A stretch of DNA of 64,000 nucleotides. Origin: Dama dama (taxonomy: Eukaryota > Chordata > Mammalia > Artiodactyla > Cervidae). Within the stretch, counting starts at the first letter, position 1; the number at the start of each line of letters is the position of its first letter. The stretch covers positions 2,459,501 through 2,523,500 of the forward strand of contig NC_083688.1 of NCBI RefSeq assembly GCF_033118175.1, read 5' to 3'. The translations under genes and the position numbers were made by a program. Of the stretch, positions 44,815 to 54,904 are shown in pieces. The notes below the pieces were generated by a model. The model was not told the DNA's origin, searched no databases, and saw nothing but the letters and a program-made list of their open reading frames with translations.

Positions 44815-45565
44815 AACTAAAGAGCCTCTTGATGAAAGTGAAAGAGGAGAGTGAAAAAGTTGGCTTAAAATTCAACATTCAGAAAACTAAGATCATGACA
44901 TCTGGTCCCATTACTTCATGGCAAATAGATGGGGAAACAATAGAAATAGTGACAGACTTTATTTTGGGGGGCTCCAAAATAACTGCAGATGGTGACTGCA
45001 ACCATGAAATGAAAAGACACTTGCTCCTTGGAAGAAAAGTTATGACCAACCTAGACAGCATATTAAAAACCAGAGACATTACTTGGCCAACAAAGGTCCA
45101 TCTAGTCAAAGCTGTGGTTTTTCCAGTGGTCATGTATGGATGTGAGAGTTGGACTATAAAGAAAGCTGAGGGCCGAAGAATTGATGCTTTTGAACTGTGG
45201 TGTTAGAAAAGACTCTTGAGAATCCCTTGGACAGCAAGGAGATCAAACCAGTCCATCCTAAAGGAAATCAGTCCTGAATATTCATTGGAGGGACTGATGC
45301 TGAAGCTGAAACTCCAGTATTTTGGCCACCTGATGCAAAGAACTGACTCATTTGAAAAGACCCCGATGCTAGGAAAGATTGAAGGCAGGAGAAGGGGAGG
45401 ACAGAGGATGAGATGGTTGGAGGGCATCACTGACTCAATGGACACGAGTTTGAGTAAACTCCGGGAGTTAGTGATGGTCAGGGAAGCTTGGCATGCTGCG
45501 GTCCATGAGACCACAAAGAGCTGGACATGACTGAGTGACTGAACTGAACTGAACTGATAAATATA
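44815..45565 (+). mobile_element. BovB LINE, ORF2 C-terminal part and 3' end
   Basis: Starts inside the reverse transcriptase, after the catalytic YADD box, at LLMKVKEESEKVGLKFNIQK. An open frame of about 125 codons (44829-45206) runs through the thumb region with VVFPVVMYGCESWTIKK, then a stop (TTAG for the usual TTGG) breaks it. The 3' end is gactgaactgaactgaactg, a short tandem repeat rather than poly-A, as usual for this RTE-type element. 5'-truncated and inactive. Confidence 0.92.
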
Positions 45566-45612
45566 TATGTATACATACATATATATATATACACACATAT
45601 GTAACACATATA
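45566..45612 (+). repeat. AT-rich (TA/CATA)n tract
   Basis: Alternating tatata and acacat directly at the BovB 3' end; probably grew from its tail. Confidence 0.75.
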
Positions 45613-45737
45613 AAAACAGTTGCAAGTCACAGTGGTAAAAACAACACCATTATCTCATTTAAACCTCACGTCATTTGACAAAGCCAGTCAAATTCTACCT
45701 GCATTTTAAAATGAGCCCTTATTACATTTAAAAGGGG

Positions 45738-45950
45738 GCGTCTCAGGTGGCACAAAGTGGTAAAGAAACTGCTTGCCAATGCAGGAGACATAAGAGACAG
45801 GGGATTGATCGCTAGGTCAGGAAGACCCCTCGGAGAAGGAAATGGCAACCCACTGCAGTATCCTTGCCTGAAAATCGCATGAACAGAGGAGCCTGGCAGG
45901 CTACAGGCAATAGGGTCACAAAGAATCGACCATGACTTAGCACAGCACAC
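45738..45950 (+). repeat. Bov-tA-type SINE, diverged
   Basis: Sense: ggtggcacaaagtggtaaag, gaaggaaatggcaacccact and aacagaggagcctggcaggc. Confidence 0.88.
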
Positions 45951-46199
45951 ACTTTTCAAAGGAGAAAAACAGAAAAGCTATTTTCACTTTGGGGAAAAAA
46001 AAAAAAACACTATTGTGTAAAATAAAAAGCACTGGGCCAAGTGGGAGATCTAAAGATGCATGGGATGTGGCCTTTGACTTGAAGAACTTTCCAGCCCCGG
46101 GTCCTTGAATAACTAGACATGAGTTTACCTCTAGTAAGTGGGGCTAAGAGAGGCAGCTGGCATAGTGCTATAAGGACACGAAGGAAAACATGTAGCTTT

Positions 46200-46410
46200 A
46201 GGGGCAATGAAACAATTTATTGAGCACCTACTATGTGCCTTCTGCCCAGAGCATCTTCTATTTCAGGCTCACAACAGCCCTTTAGATGGGCGCAACTTCC
46301 GCCATTGTACTCACGAGAAAATCCAGGCTTACAAGGCTCTGGGATTTCCCCAGAACTGTGAAGCTAGCAGTAGGGCAGGTGGGAACCTGAAATTCTGTTT
46401 CCACAGCTAA
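46200..46410 (-). repeat. MIR, near full length
   Basis: tttattgagcacctactatg, gctcacaacagccctttaga and actcacgagaaaatccaggc. Confidence 0.82.
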
Positions 46411-46539
46411 TGCCTGCTCTCCCTTTCCTCACACTCCCACCATCCCCAGGGGACTGGGGCGGGGATGATCAGGACAGAGCAGCTTCTTAGGGGTACTGCA
46501 ACAGCAGAAGAGGCGACAGAAAGCAATTCTCTCTCCAGG

Positions 46540-46660
46540 TCTCCGCTGTCTCACCTCTAAATTGTGGGGTGATATACATCATAGGGCTGGTGTGAAGGTC
46601 AAAAGAGAAACCCAGCATATTGCCAGGTAGAGACACCAGAGACAGTCATGCACATAAAGC
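46540..46660 (+). repeat. MIR fragment
   Basis: gctgtctcacctctaaattg then atcatagggctggtgtgaag. Confidence 0.62.
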
Positions 46661-46684
46661 GTCTGGAACATATGGCTGATGCAT

Positions 46685-46925
46685 GCTGAGTGGACGCTGG
46701 AGTCAGCTTGCCTGGGTTTGCGTCTCTTCTCTGCCACTTACCGTGTGATAGTTGGGCAAGTTACTAATGGTCTCTGTGCCTTACTTTCTTCATTTATAAA
46801 ATAGGGTCCCAACCTCAGGCTTTTGTTAGGACAATTAAGGAAGGGACGGTGTATAAGGGATTCAGACCAATGTCTGGCAGGTGGTAGGTGCTTAATGAAT
46901 AGTCGGTATGGTTATTCATGTTATT
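46685..46925 (+). repeat. MIR, near full length
   Basis: tggagtcagcttgcctgggt, gatagttgggcaagttacta, cttcatttataaaatagggt and ggcaggtggtaggtgcttaa. Confidence 0.9.
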
Positions 46926-47289
46926 TTGCACTGCAAAGACTTCTGAAGCCAACAGAGCCTGCTCCTTGTTGGTGAGGGTTTTAAAGGACCGCCCCCCCCC
47001 GCCCCCGCGCCTTGAAATGTAAACATCCCTGGGAGGAACAGCAACACCACTGGTTTCTGTCTGCCAAACTTTGGAAAGATGAAGGTGACGGTGTCATAAG
47101 TAACAAAGAGAGATGGAGACCCAGGGGTCAGAGGGGCCTCAGAGGGAAGGGAAAGAGCCTCTTCCAGAAGAGCCTAAACTGGGAGGAAAGGTCACTTCGG
47201 ACATAACCCTGACACTTAGCTCCTCACCCAGCCCAATGCTAGTAGCTCAAGATGAGGCAGAAAATGGTGATTAGTTGTAGCTCACCTTG

Positions 47290-47510
47290 CTGAGTGGTTG
47301 TTATGGATCAGGTGCTTACTGGCCTCCACTTTATTCACACAGGCGATCATTTGACCCTCATACAATGCTATGAGCACATGCTCACATCGCCATTTCACAG
47401 ATAAGGAAACGGAGGCCCAGGAATCTCAACTGACTTGTGAACGTCACAGAACAAATATGTGGTCCAGCCAGGACTGTCCCTGTGACTTGCATGCCCCTGA
47501 TTCAGCGGAT
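47290..47510 (-). repeat. MIR
   Basis: tcgccatttcacagataagg, aaacggaggcccaggaatct and gaacgtcacagaacaaatat. Confidence 0.78.
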
Positions 47511-48189
47511 GGACAGACCCCTCCCTTTACTCCCTGGTTACCCACCTCCCATGCAGCCAAGAAAAGCCTCTGCCATTGGGTTGGAATCCATCCTCAGGAC
47601 CTTCTGGCCTCCTTTGGAGATGACCACCGAGGTTGTCTGGGGGAAAGAGCTTGTCTGGCTGGTGGTCAGGAGTCCCCAGACCTCAGCCCTCCTCTGGGGG
47701 TCCCATTCAAGGTTAGCCACCATCCTCACCTGTCAGGGGAAAGTCAGACCCCCCGGCTCACAGGCAGGGTTGATGTCTAGTTTGGAGGAGGCTTTGGGGA
47801 GGCAGAGTTCACCCCCTGTGACCTGGACTTTGGTCCCCCCGACCTGGAGTCCAGGCCCGCCTCCCGGGGCCCAGCCATGCCACGGCTCAGATGAGAGGGT
47901 GGCGAGCAGCTGGAGAGGTAACCCTCGAGCAGCAGAGCTGTGGGGCCCAGGGCCGCAGCCCAGGGCCGGTGACACTGTCTGCGTCCTGCTGCTCACTCAA
48001 GTGCCAGTCACCCCTCTCAGAGCCTCAGGCTTCCCAGCTGAAAAATGGTGGTGGGGGGCTCGGAGGAGACAGTCTCGCGGGACCGTTCAGCTGCCCCCAG
48101 ATTCGGTAGTTCTAGGCTAGAGTTCTCTTCCTTCTTGGTGTTCACAAAGGAACAGGAAGACACAGTCCTTACCCTCAAGGAATTCGAGT

Positions 48190-48740
48190 GGGGCGGCGGG
48201 ATAGTCACCTCCCAGCCCCGTTCAGATCCCAGCGCCACGTGTTACCAAGTCCAAGCCGGCACTGCCCACCACACGACAAAGCGATAAACCGAGAGACGAG
48301 TTACTGGGGCAAGGAACAGCGACTTTATTCAGGAAGCCAGCAGACCGAGAAGGTCGTAGACTCGGCCCCAGAGAACCATCTTGCCCGAGTTAGAATTCAG
48401 GCCTACTTTATATAAAAGGGGTGGGAGTAAAGTCAAAGATTTCCTGGTCCCGGTCAGCCACCAGAGTCATTCACAGATGGGCCTGGTCAAACGCTCTCTG
48501 TGAGCTAAACAAAGGTATTTTAGCTTAATGTCATTACCTGGGAGGCAGGGTTCCCAGAGATGGGCCATTATGTATAATTTAAGCTTATGGGTAACATCCG
48601 TTTAGTGATTAACTTGTAATAGAATCCGAAGGTCCTTCCCTATTACACAAGTGTGTGACGTCAAGTTATTTTTCTCTGAGCCTCAGTTTCCCTCACTGTA
48701 AAAGTGGGGCTATAAGAGCTACCCTTAAAATTATAGTGTT
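48190..48740 (+). repeat. MIR, split by a solo LTR
   Basis: Left part ends tcagatcccagcgcca; right part resumes gtgtgtgacgtcaagttatt, ctgagcctcagtttccctca and ctgtaaaagtggggc. Removing the LTR and one copy of the 4 bp duplication restores normal MIR order. Confidence 0.82.
48240..48647 (-). mobile_element. Solo LTR of a class I (gammaretrovirus-like) endogenous retrovirus
   Basis: A 408 bp element with the canonical TG...CA ends, lying minus. Read on the minus strand it has a TATA box (TATATAAA at 48415-48408) and a polyadenylation signal (AATAAA at 48329-48324) in the right order for U3-R-U5. The flanking 4 bp are cacg (48236-48239) and caag (48648-48651), fitting the 4 bp duplication of gamma-type elements with one change. 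No internal viral genes are present: it is a solo LTR, presumably left by recombination. It resembles the bovine BTLTR1 type from memory, unconfirmed. It points the same way as IFFO2, about 13 kb upstream. Confidence 0.85.
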
Positions 48741-48741
48741 A

Positions 48742-49490
48742 CCACCACATGAGAAACCACTTCATACCCACGAGGATGGCTATCACCCCCCAAAAAAAAG
48801 CGGGGGTGGAAATAACGAGTGTTGACCAGAATGTAGAGAATTTGGAACGCTCGTGCACTGCTCTTGAGAATGTAAAAGGTGCAGACACGATGGAAAACAG
48901 TTCAGCATTTTCTCAAGAAGCTAAACAGAACTACCAGCAGTTCCGTTCCTAGGAATATGTACTCAGGAATTGAAAGCAGGGACTAAAAGACATCCTGTCC
49001 ACCAGCGCTCAGAGCAATGTTATTCACAGTAGCCAAAACCTGGAAACAACCAAAGTGTGTGCCTACGGATGAATGAATAAACAAAATGTGGTAAAGACAT
49101 CCAATGGGCTATTACTCAGCCATAAAAAGAAGGGAAATTCTGACACATGCTATCACATGGATGAATCTAGAAGACATTATGCCAAGTGAAATAAGCCAGA
49201 CACAAAAGGATAAACATTGCATGATTCCACTTATGTAAGGCATCTAGAACAGGCTACAGAGACAGAAACTGGAAGAGCGATCACCAGGAACTGGAGGAGG
49301 GGAGCAGGGAGTTAGTATTTCATGGGTCCAGGGTATGGGTTTGGGATGATGACAAAGTCTGGAAACGGTTAGTGGTAATAGGTGCACAGTACTGTGAATG
49401 AATTAAATACCACTGAACTGTACACTTAAAATGGTTCAAATGGTAAATCTTATGTTATGTATAGTTTACCAAAATAAAACTATACATAGT
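48742..49490 (+). mobile_element. L1M 3' end (ORF2 end and 3' UTR)
   Basis: Sense: gagaaaccacttcataccca, gttattcacagtagccaaaa, atggatgaatctagaagaca and taaatcttatgttatgtata. Stops throughout. Confidence 0.88.
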
Positions 49491-50029
49491 TTTGCTTTTT
49501 TTTTAACCATCAGTGGAAAAAAAAAAAAACTTGGGGGCTGTTAAACGAGACAGGCGTGCAACCCCCAGTTATATTCTCTGACAAAAGAAAAGTCATCCCC
49601 ATACATTTCCTTGCCAAGAGGGACAAGAGACAGACCAAAGTCTGCCACTAGCAAGCCATGCCCTCTGCGGAGACCCGGAGCAGGCGCGGGGTGGAGAGGA
49701 TCTGCAGGACCCCGTAGACCCTACTGTCTACTCTCTCCCAGAACCCCACCCCCAAGAAGGCTCCACAGCCCAGCGATACCCACAGAGGGCCAGAAGTGAT
49801 GAATGACAAGGTGCAGAGTGCTCCCGGAGGCTGGCAAGAGCCACCGAGGCAGAAGGGGATGTCGTCCATAAACCAAAGTCCTGGGGAATTCGAAAGCAAA
49901 GACAAGGACAGTGGGGCTGCTGGGAACCTGGGGAGGCTTCCTGAAGGAGGTGGCCTTGAACTTGGCTTTGAAGGAGGCAGAGACGGGACACCCCTGGTTT
50001 CTTGCAACCCCTCTGCTTAGGCTGGATGC

Positions 50030-50225
50030 AGTGACGAACCATTTACAGAGCTTCTACTCAGCACTTGCTCAGTCCTAACAGTGACCCAGTGAGGTGACAG
50101 TCATTGTGCCCAAGTTATTGAGCGGGAACCTGAGGCCCGGAAGACTGCACTTGTCCAGAGTGGTGGCCCAAAGGTTGAAACCAGGCTTATCTGACCCCCA
50201 GATCTGTGCTGCTCCCACAATACAA
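50030..50225 (-). repeat. MIR
   Basis: acagtgacccagtgaggtga, gaacctgaggcccggaagac and gtggcccaaaggttgaaacc. Confidence 0.75.
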
Positions 50226-50309
50226 AGCTTCTCCCCCAGGATTCGAGCGGGTCCCACTCCCCTCACGATCCCACCCCACAGATGTGTGACTTCCACCCTA
50301 AGGAGGAGG

Positions 50310-50560
50310 CTATGGATTTAAACCCGGATTTATACCTGGTTGGGGAGAAGTACAGGTGGCCCCTGGAACTTGTGATTGTTCTCTGAAATGCGGGCAGTCT
50401 TGTGCGGTCTGTGCCCTGAACTTGTGGAGTCTGTGCTAATTCTAGTGTCAGAACTGAATTGAATTGTGGGACGCCTAGTTGGTTTGAAGAATTGTACAGT
50501 TGGTATGGGAGACACAATTTGGTGTCAGAAAAAAACAGTATCACACAGTCGTTTAAAACA
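50310..50560. repeat. Unassigned old repeat-like block
   Basis: Contains agtgtcagaactgaattgaa and, 80 bp on, atttggtgtcagaaa. The texture is that of an old interspersed repeat, but I cannot name the family. Confidence 0.3.
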
Positions 50561-51065
50561 TTTTTAAGTGGTGCCAAGTGACGGGAGGAGACCCAAGGGC
50601 GTCCAGGGCCCCTGCCGTGTTCTTGCTCTGGGTCTGGCCAGCGCTCCAGTTGTTTGCCGTGTGACAGCTCACTGAACTGTAAAGGCATGTACTTTATACG
50701 CTTCTGTCTGCTGTTGTTACCCCATAATGTGTAATAAATGCCAAAGGTTGTTCTCTAACTTTTAACTTTACCGGGGAGAAAAAACACATCTAAGCGCCAG
50801 ACTTGGCCCCCAGGGAGCAAGTTTGCAACCCCTGAGTTAAGTGTTTTCTCCCAGCTGGAGGGCACCTGGCCGGTGAAATGACCAGGGCACTAGGATCTGC
50901 CTCCAGCCGGGAAGAGCTGGCCGCAGGGGACGGACGAGGACCACCAGGGCTCTTACTGCCCAGCCCCTCCTCCTACACAGAAGGTGTCATTATCTGCATT
51001 ACTCAGATGAGGCCAGCAAGGTCCAGGAACCCCCAACGAGAGGCCCCGCATCAAAACTCATCATC

Positions 51066-51360
51066 CTGGGACTTCCCCGGTGGTCCAGCGGTTAGGAATC
51101 CACCTGCCAGTGCCGTGGACAATGAGTTCAGTCCCTGGTCCAGGAAGATCCTACATGCCATGGAGCACCAGGGCTGCTGAGCCCGCACTGTGGGCCATGT
51201 GCCACAATGACGGGAGCCCGGGCGCCCTAGAGCCTGTTCTCTGCAACAAGGGAAGCCCCCGAAATGAGCAGCCCACGCGTAGCAACAAAGCGCAGCCCCT
51301 GCTCGCTGTAACTGGAGAAAGTCTGAGCAGAGCAGCAAAGATCGAGCGCCACAGCTAATT
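51066..51360 (+). repeat. tRNA-derived SINE (CHR-type, long form)
   Basis: Full-length sense copy: gggacttccccggtggtcca, caatgagttcagtccctggt, gcaacaagggaagcccccga and a degenerate attaattaa tail. Flanked by aaaactcatcatc (51053-51065) and aaaagtcatcatc (51372-51384). Confidence 0.9.
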
Positions 51361-51544
51361 AATTAATCTTTAAAAGTCATCATCTCATTAGGGGCCTCAG
51401 CACCTCCAACAAATTTCCAACTGTTTATCTCGTCTTCAAGGGCCTCCTGCAAGCCTCTGCCTGGAGCGGGGCAGGTGGGATCCCAAGACTTTCTCTGCGG
51501 CCTCTTCCACGGGGCCTCAGTTGCTTTCATGACCTTGACTCACT

Positions 51545-51740
51545 CTTGCTGCAATTTTAATTATTATTTTAATGATGCTTTTCAAAGATGCTTGGTGGCC
51601 TTCGGGCACTTAGGTCTCATCAGCCCAAATTCATCCCCATTACTGTGATTAGTATTTTATTAACAGTAATAATTCCCTGCACAGGCCATCAACTTGTCAT
51701 TAGGTGATTTCAAAACCCTTGTAGAGGTTGGCTCACAGCA
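51545..51740. other. Candidate conserved non-coding block with inverted repeat
   Basis: Repeat-free, AT-rich: ttttaattattattttaatg, then ATTACTGT (51639-51646) and its exact reverse complement ACAGTAAT (51663-51670) around a 16 bp spacer. Rich in TAAT homeodomain words. Could be an enhancer; conservation not testable here. Confidence 0.35.
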
Positions 51741-52169
51741 GGTCAGAGGCAGCGTTTTGCTTCCCGTGATTAGAACTCAGCACTCGCCATGAGTGGGCTC
51801 CATGACCAGGGCTGGGCGCAGTGATGGGACTTCCAATGCCTCCTCCCACAAGAGGATGTTAGGCCGTACAGGATGCGGCATTAAGCAGTGAGATAACCTC
51901 TTATTCATTCTTTTTCCACATTTTTTCCTTTGAATTTGACCGAGAGAAGGTCTGTCTTGTTCTATTTGTCCCTGGAACCTCTCCATGTCTCTTTAGTACA
52001 GACAGAACAGACCCCAGGCTTGGACCCTTGGGCTGGACCTGGTGAAAATTTAATGATGCCAGTTTGCTTTTCAAGGTTATTTTCACTGTCATCTTCTATT
52101 AAGGGATGTAAGTTTTCCTTTTAAAATGAATTTATTTAAGTAATACTAGGTGAATCTAAAGAAAATATT

Positions 52170-52405
52170 TTTTTAGTTAGAGGAGAATTGCTTTACAATG
52201 TTGTGTTGGTTTCTGCCACACAACAACTCTAAATCAGTCATAATTATATATATATGTATATATATATATATATATTCCCTTCCTCTTGAGCCTGCCTTCC
52301 CCTCTCCCAACTCCATCTCTCTAGGTCATCACAGAGCCCCAGACTGGGCTCCCTGTCTTATTTAGCAGCCACCCACCAGCTATTAGTGTATATATGTCAG
52401 TGATA
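52170..52405 (-). mobile_element. Ruminant L1 3' UTR insertion with 14 bp target duplication
   Basis: Antisense L1 3' end (gctttacaatgttgtgttgg; ctctaggtcatcacagagcc) with an internal TA-rich run at 52245-52275. ctaaagaaaatatt is repeated exactly at 52156-52169 and 52406-52419. Confidence 0.85.
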
Positions 52406-52439
52406 CTAAAGAAAATATTAAAGAAATAATAATCCGGGT

Positions 52440-52814
52440 CAGAGGTCAGCAAACTGTGGCCTGCATGCCAAATCTGTTGCACTGCCTGTCTTTGTATGGT
52501 TCATGAACTAAAAATGTTTTTAATAAATGTAGAAGCTGCTCTATGACACAGGGAGCCCAGTCTGGGGGAAGGGAGTGGAGAATAAAAGCATGAAGAATAT
52601 TTTGTGATACGTGACAAATATATGAAATTCAAATTTCAGGGTCCAGAAACAAAGTTGAATTGGCACACATCCATGTTTATTGATTTACGTTTTGCCTACG
52701 GCTGCTCTGCTGCCACAATGGCAGAGTTAAGTAGTTGCAACAGAGACCAAATAGCCCACAATGTTTAAAATATTTATTATTTGATCCTTTACAGAAAAAG
52801 TTTTCTGACCCCTG
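52440..52814 (+). mobile_element. Non-autonomous hAT DNA transposon (Charlie-like)
   Basis: Terminal inverted repeats: left cagaggtcagcaaact, right end reverse-complements to caggggtcagaaaact (14 of 16 match). Internal words match a common mammalian element: atgccaaatctgttgcactg, atggcagagttaagtagttg and ctttacagaaaaagttt. The 8 bp flanks match only weakly, as expected for an old copy. Confidence 0.78.
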
Positions 52815-52874
52815 GTTAAGGTGGCTGGCTGACATGGCCAAGATCTTGTGATACCAGAGTGAGTCAATCCCTCA

Positions 52875-53020
52875 TCAGAACTCTAGGAGGTTATCATCAT
52901 TTGTTTCCACCCAGTTTACAGGTGAGAAGGAAACTGTGGCTCAGAGAGGTTTAGCGACTTGTACAAGGTCACACAGCCAGTCAGCAGAAAGTCAGAATGT
53001 GAGCCAAGGTCAGACTCCAA
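52875..53020 (-). repeat. MIR
   Basis: cagtttacaggtgagaagga, ctgtggctcagagaggttta and acaaggtcacacagccagtc. Confidence 0.9.
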
Positions 53021-53099
53021 AGGGGCATTTGGTGGGTAGGGTTGAACATCACGTATGCTTTGCTGATCTTTCTTGCCACCCCTTCATTTTCTTCATGTC

Positions 53100-53520
53100 C
53101 CTCAAATACACCTAGTACTTTCTTTTAAACCTCTACACCTTTGTTCAAACACCACTTCTTCCTATTAACTCCAGCAAGATAGCCCTTTCTCCAGGAAGTC
53201 TCTGCTATGGCCCATCCCTCCTGGACCCAGGGCAGACCTCCCTCCTCTGCCCTCCCTACACTGGTACCTGCATGTCGGTGGATTTTTCATCATTTTTTTC
53301 TTTTTTGCCTCATTGCACAGCATATGGGATCTTAGTTCCCCAACCAGGGGTCAAATCTGTAGCTCCTGCATTGGACACACAGAGTCTTAATCACTGGACT
53401 GCCAGAGAAGTTCCCATCATCATTTCTTGATGACATGGCTCATCTCCACAGCTCAGGAAACGCCCTGGAGGGCGGGGACAGTGTCATGTACAGAGTCCTA
53501 ATAATTTAGCAGAACAAGAC
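53100..53520 (+). repeat. L2, split by a SINE
   Basis: ttgttcaaacaccacttctt and ctccaggaagtctctgctat before the SINE; ctggagggcggggacagtgt after it. Confidence 0.65.
53295..53415 (-). repeat. tRNA-derived SINE, short copy in L2
   Basis: Antisense: tatgggatcttagttcccca, ggtcaaatctgtagctcctg and gactgccagagaagttccc; T-rich tail at the left edge. Confidence 0.85.
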
Positions 53521-53569
53521 AGGCCTTCCTCGCCTTGCGCCTCGTCTATGGTCACCTCACCTCTCCCCT

Positions 53570-53760
53570 GCTTCTGCTTTATGCTCCTGCAGGACTGAAC
53601 CACCTATAATTCCCCAAACCCATTGAGTTAGCTCAGGCCTCTCTGCCTATGCACGGACTGTTCCTTCTGCTGGAACATCCTCCCTGCCCCGTCTGCACCT
53701 AAGTCCTACGCATCCTTCAAAGTCCCAACCAGGCATCAGTATGGAGACAGCTGCATACCC
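53570..53760 (+). repeat. L2 fragment
   Basis: cacggactgttccttctgct, ggaacatcctccctgccccg and catccttcaaagtcccaacc. Confidence 0.7.
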
Positions 53761-53839
53761 CACTCCCACCCCAACAGAGCAGACCCTGCCCTCCCCTGGG
53801 CTCCTCCATGCCCCCAAGCCCTAGTGAGGCAGTAGGAGG

Positions 53840-54070
53840 GGAAGTTTAGCCTGCAGGTCTGGACAGTCTGGGGTCCAGTCTGGCTCTTCTCAGCTCTAGT
53901 TCTCTGTCATTGCCCCAGTGACTGAGCCTGGCTCTGCCTCAGCTGCTTTGCCTATAAAATGGGGTGGTAACAGAAGGTTGCACCTGGTATCACTGTGAGG
54001 CTTGAATGAGATAAGACCTGGGAAGCCCTCACCTACAGAGAGGCTCCATTCTGCTGTTAGATTTCTTTTC
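53840..54070 (+). repeat. MIR
   Basis: gtctggggtccagtctggct, tgcctataaaatggggtggt and gaatgagataagacctggga. Confidence 0.75.
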
Positions 54071-54077
54071 CTAACCT

Positions 54078-54235
54078 TTTTTTTTTAATTTGGCTCACCA
54101 GGTCTCAGTTGAGGCACACAGGATTTTCAGTCTTCACCGTGGCATGTGGGAGCTAGTTCCCTGACCAGGGATTGAACCCAGGCACGGGAACTGGGAGCAC
54201 GGAGTCTTAACCACTGGACCACCGGGGAAGTCCCA
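54078..54235 (-). repeat. tRNA-derived SINE
   Basis: T-rich tail, catgtgggagctagttccct, gaccagggattgaacccagg and ccactggaccaccggggaag. Flanks cctaacct / cccaacct. Confidence 0.88.
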
Positions 54236-54904
54236 ACCTCTCCTGTTATTACTGCACCGTGATTCTGATGGTCACTTTCTTTGTTCCTCTGCCCTCCAAG
54301 TGCTGGGGGTTCTGCAAGAGCCGGGAAATGGCTCTTGTCTCCGTGACGCCCCTGTGCCCAGTTCAACAGGTTGGGGTGAGATACTCAGGAAACATGATTT
54401 CCCTCCTCCTTCCTCCTCCTCAGCTCCACCCCCACCCCTACTGCCCTCTGAACAAAGCAAACAGGCCCCAGGGTGGCACTCAGCCTGCCCAAGTACAAGC
54501 CTACTTTCTCACGGGGGTCCCCAACACAAGTCCAGGGCTGCAGGTCCCAGGCTCCCCAGGGCCACCCCGAGAGCTGCCCCCACAGCCACCCTTCCAGCCC
54601 ATTGCAAATCCGAAGACAGTACCCCATAAACTTGGTTTATGAGCCTGGAAAAAGATCAAGACGCCTGCCTTGTTCCTGAGTCACTAAGACCTCAAAGAAG
54701 GCCACACCAGCATCCTTGTTCCCTGTCCAGCCACCAGGCCTTCTCCCGAGAGTGGACCCCCCCAACCCCATAAATCAGTTAAAAAAAAAACTGCCTCACC
54801 AAAGACACACCTAAATGCTCCCCTTAACAGCTGGGCTCAGGGCCAAGATGGTAGCAGGCAGAGCAAACCAAAGCCTTCCCCAAACCAGAGTCCCATAAAT
54901 CTAA

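Noticed and set aside
44829..45206. Host gene encoding a reverse-transcriptase-like protein
   Set aside because: It is the truncated end of a BovB LINE, with 3' end and repeats of the family all around.
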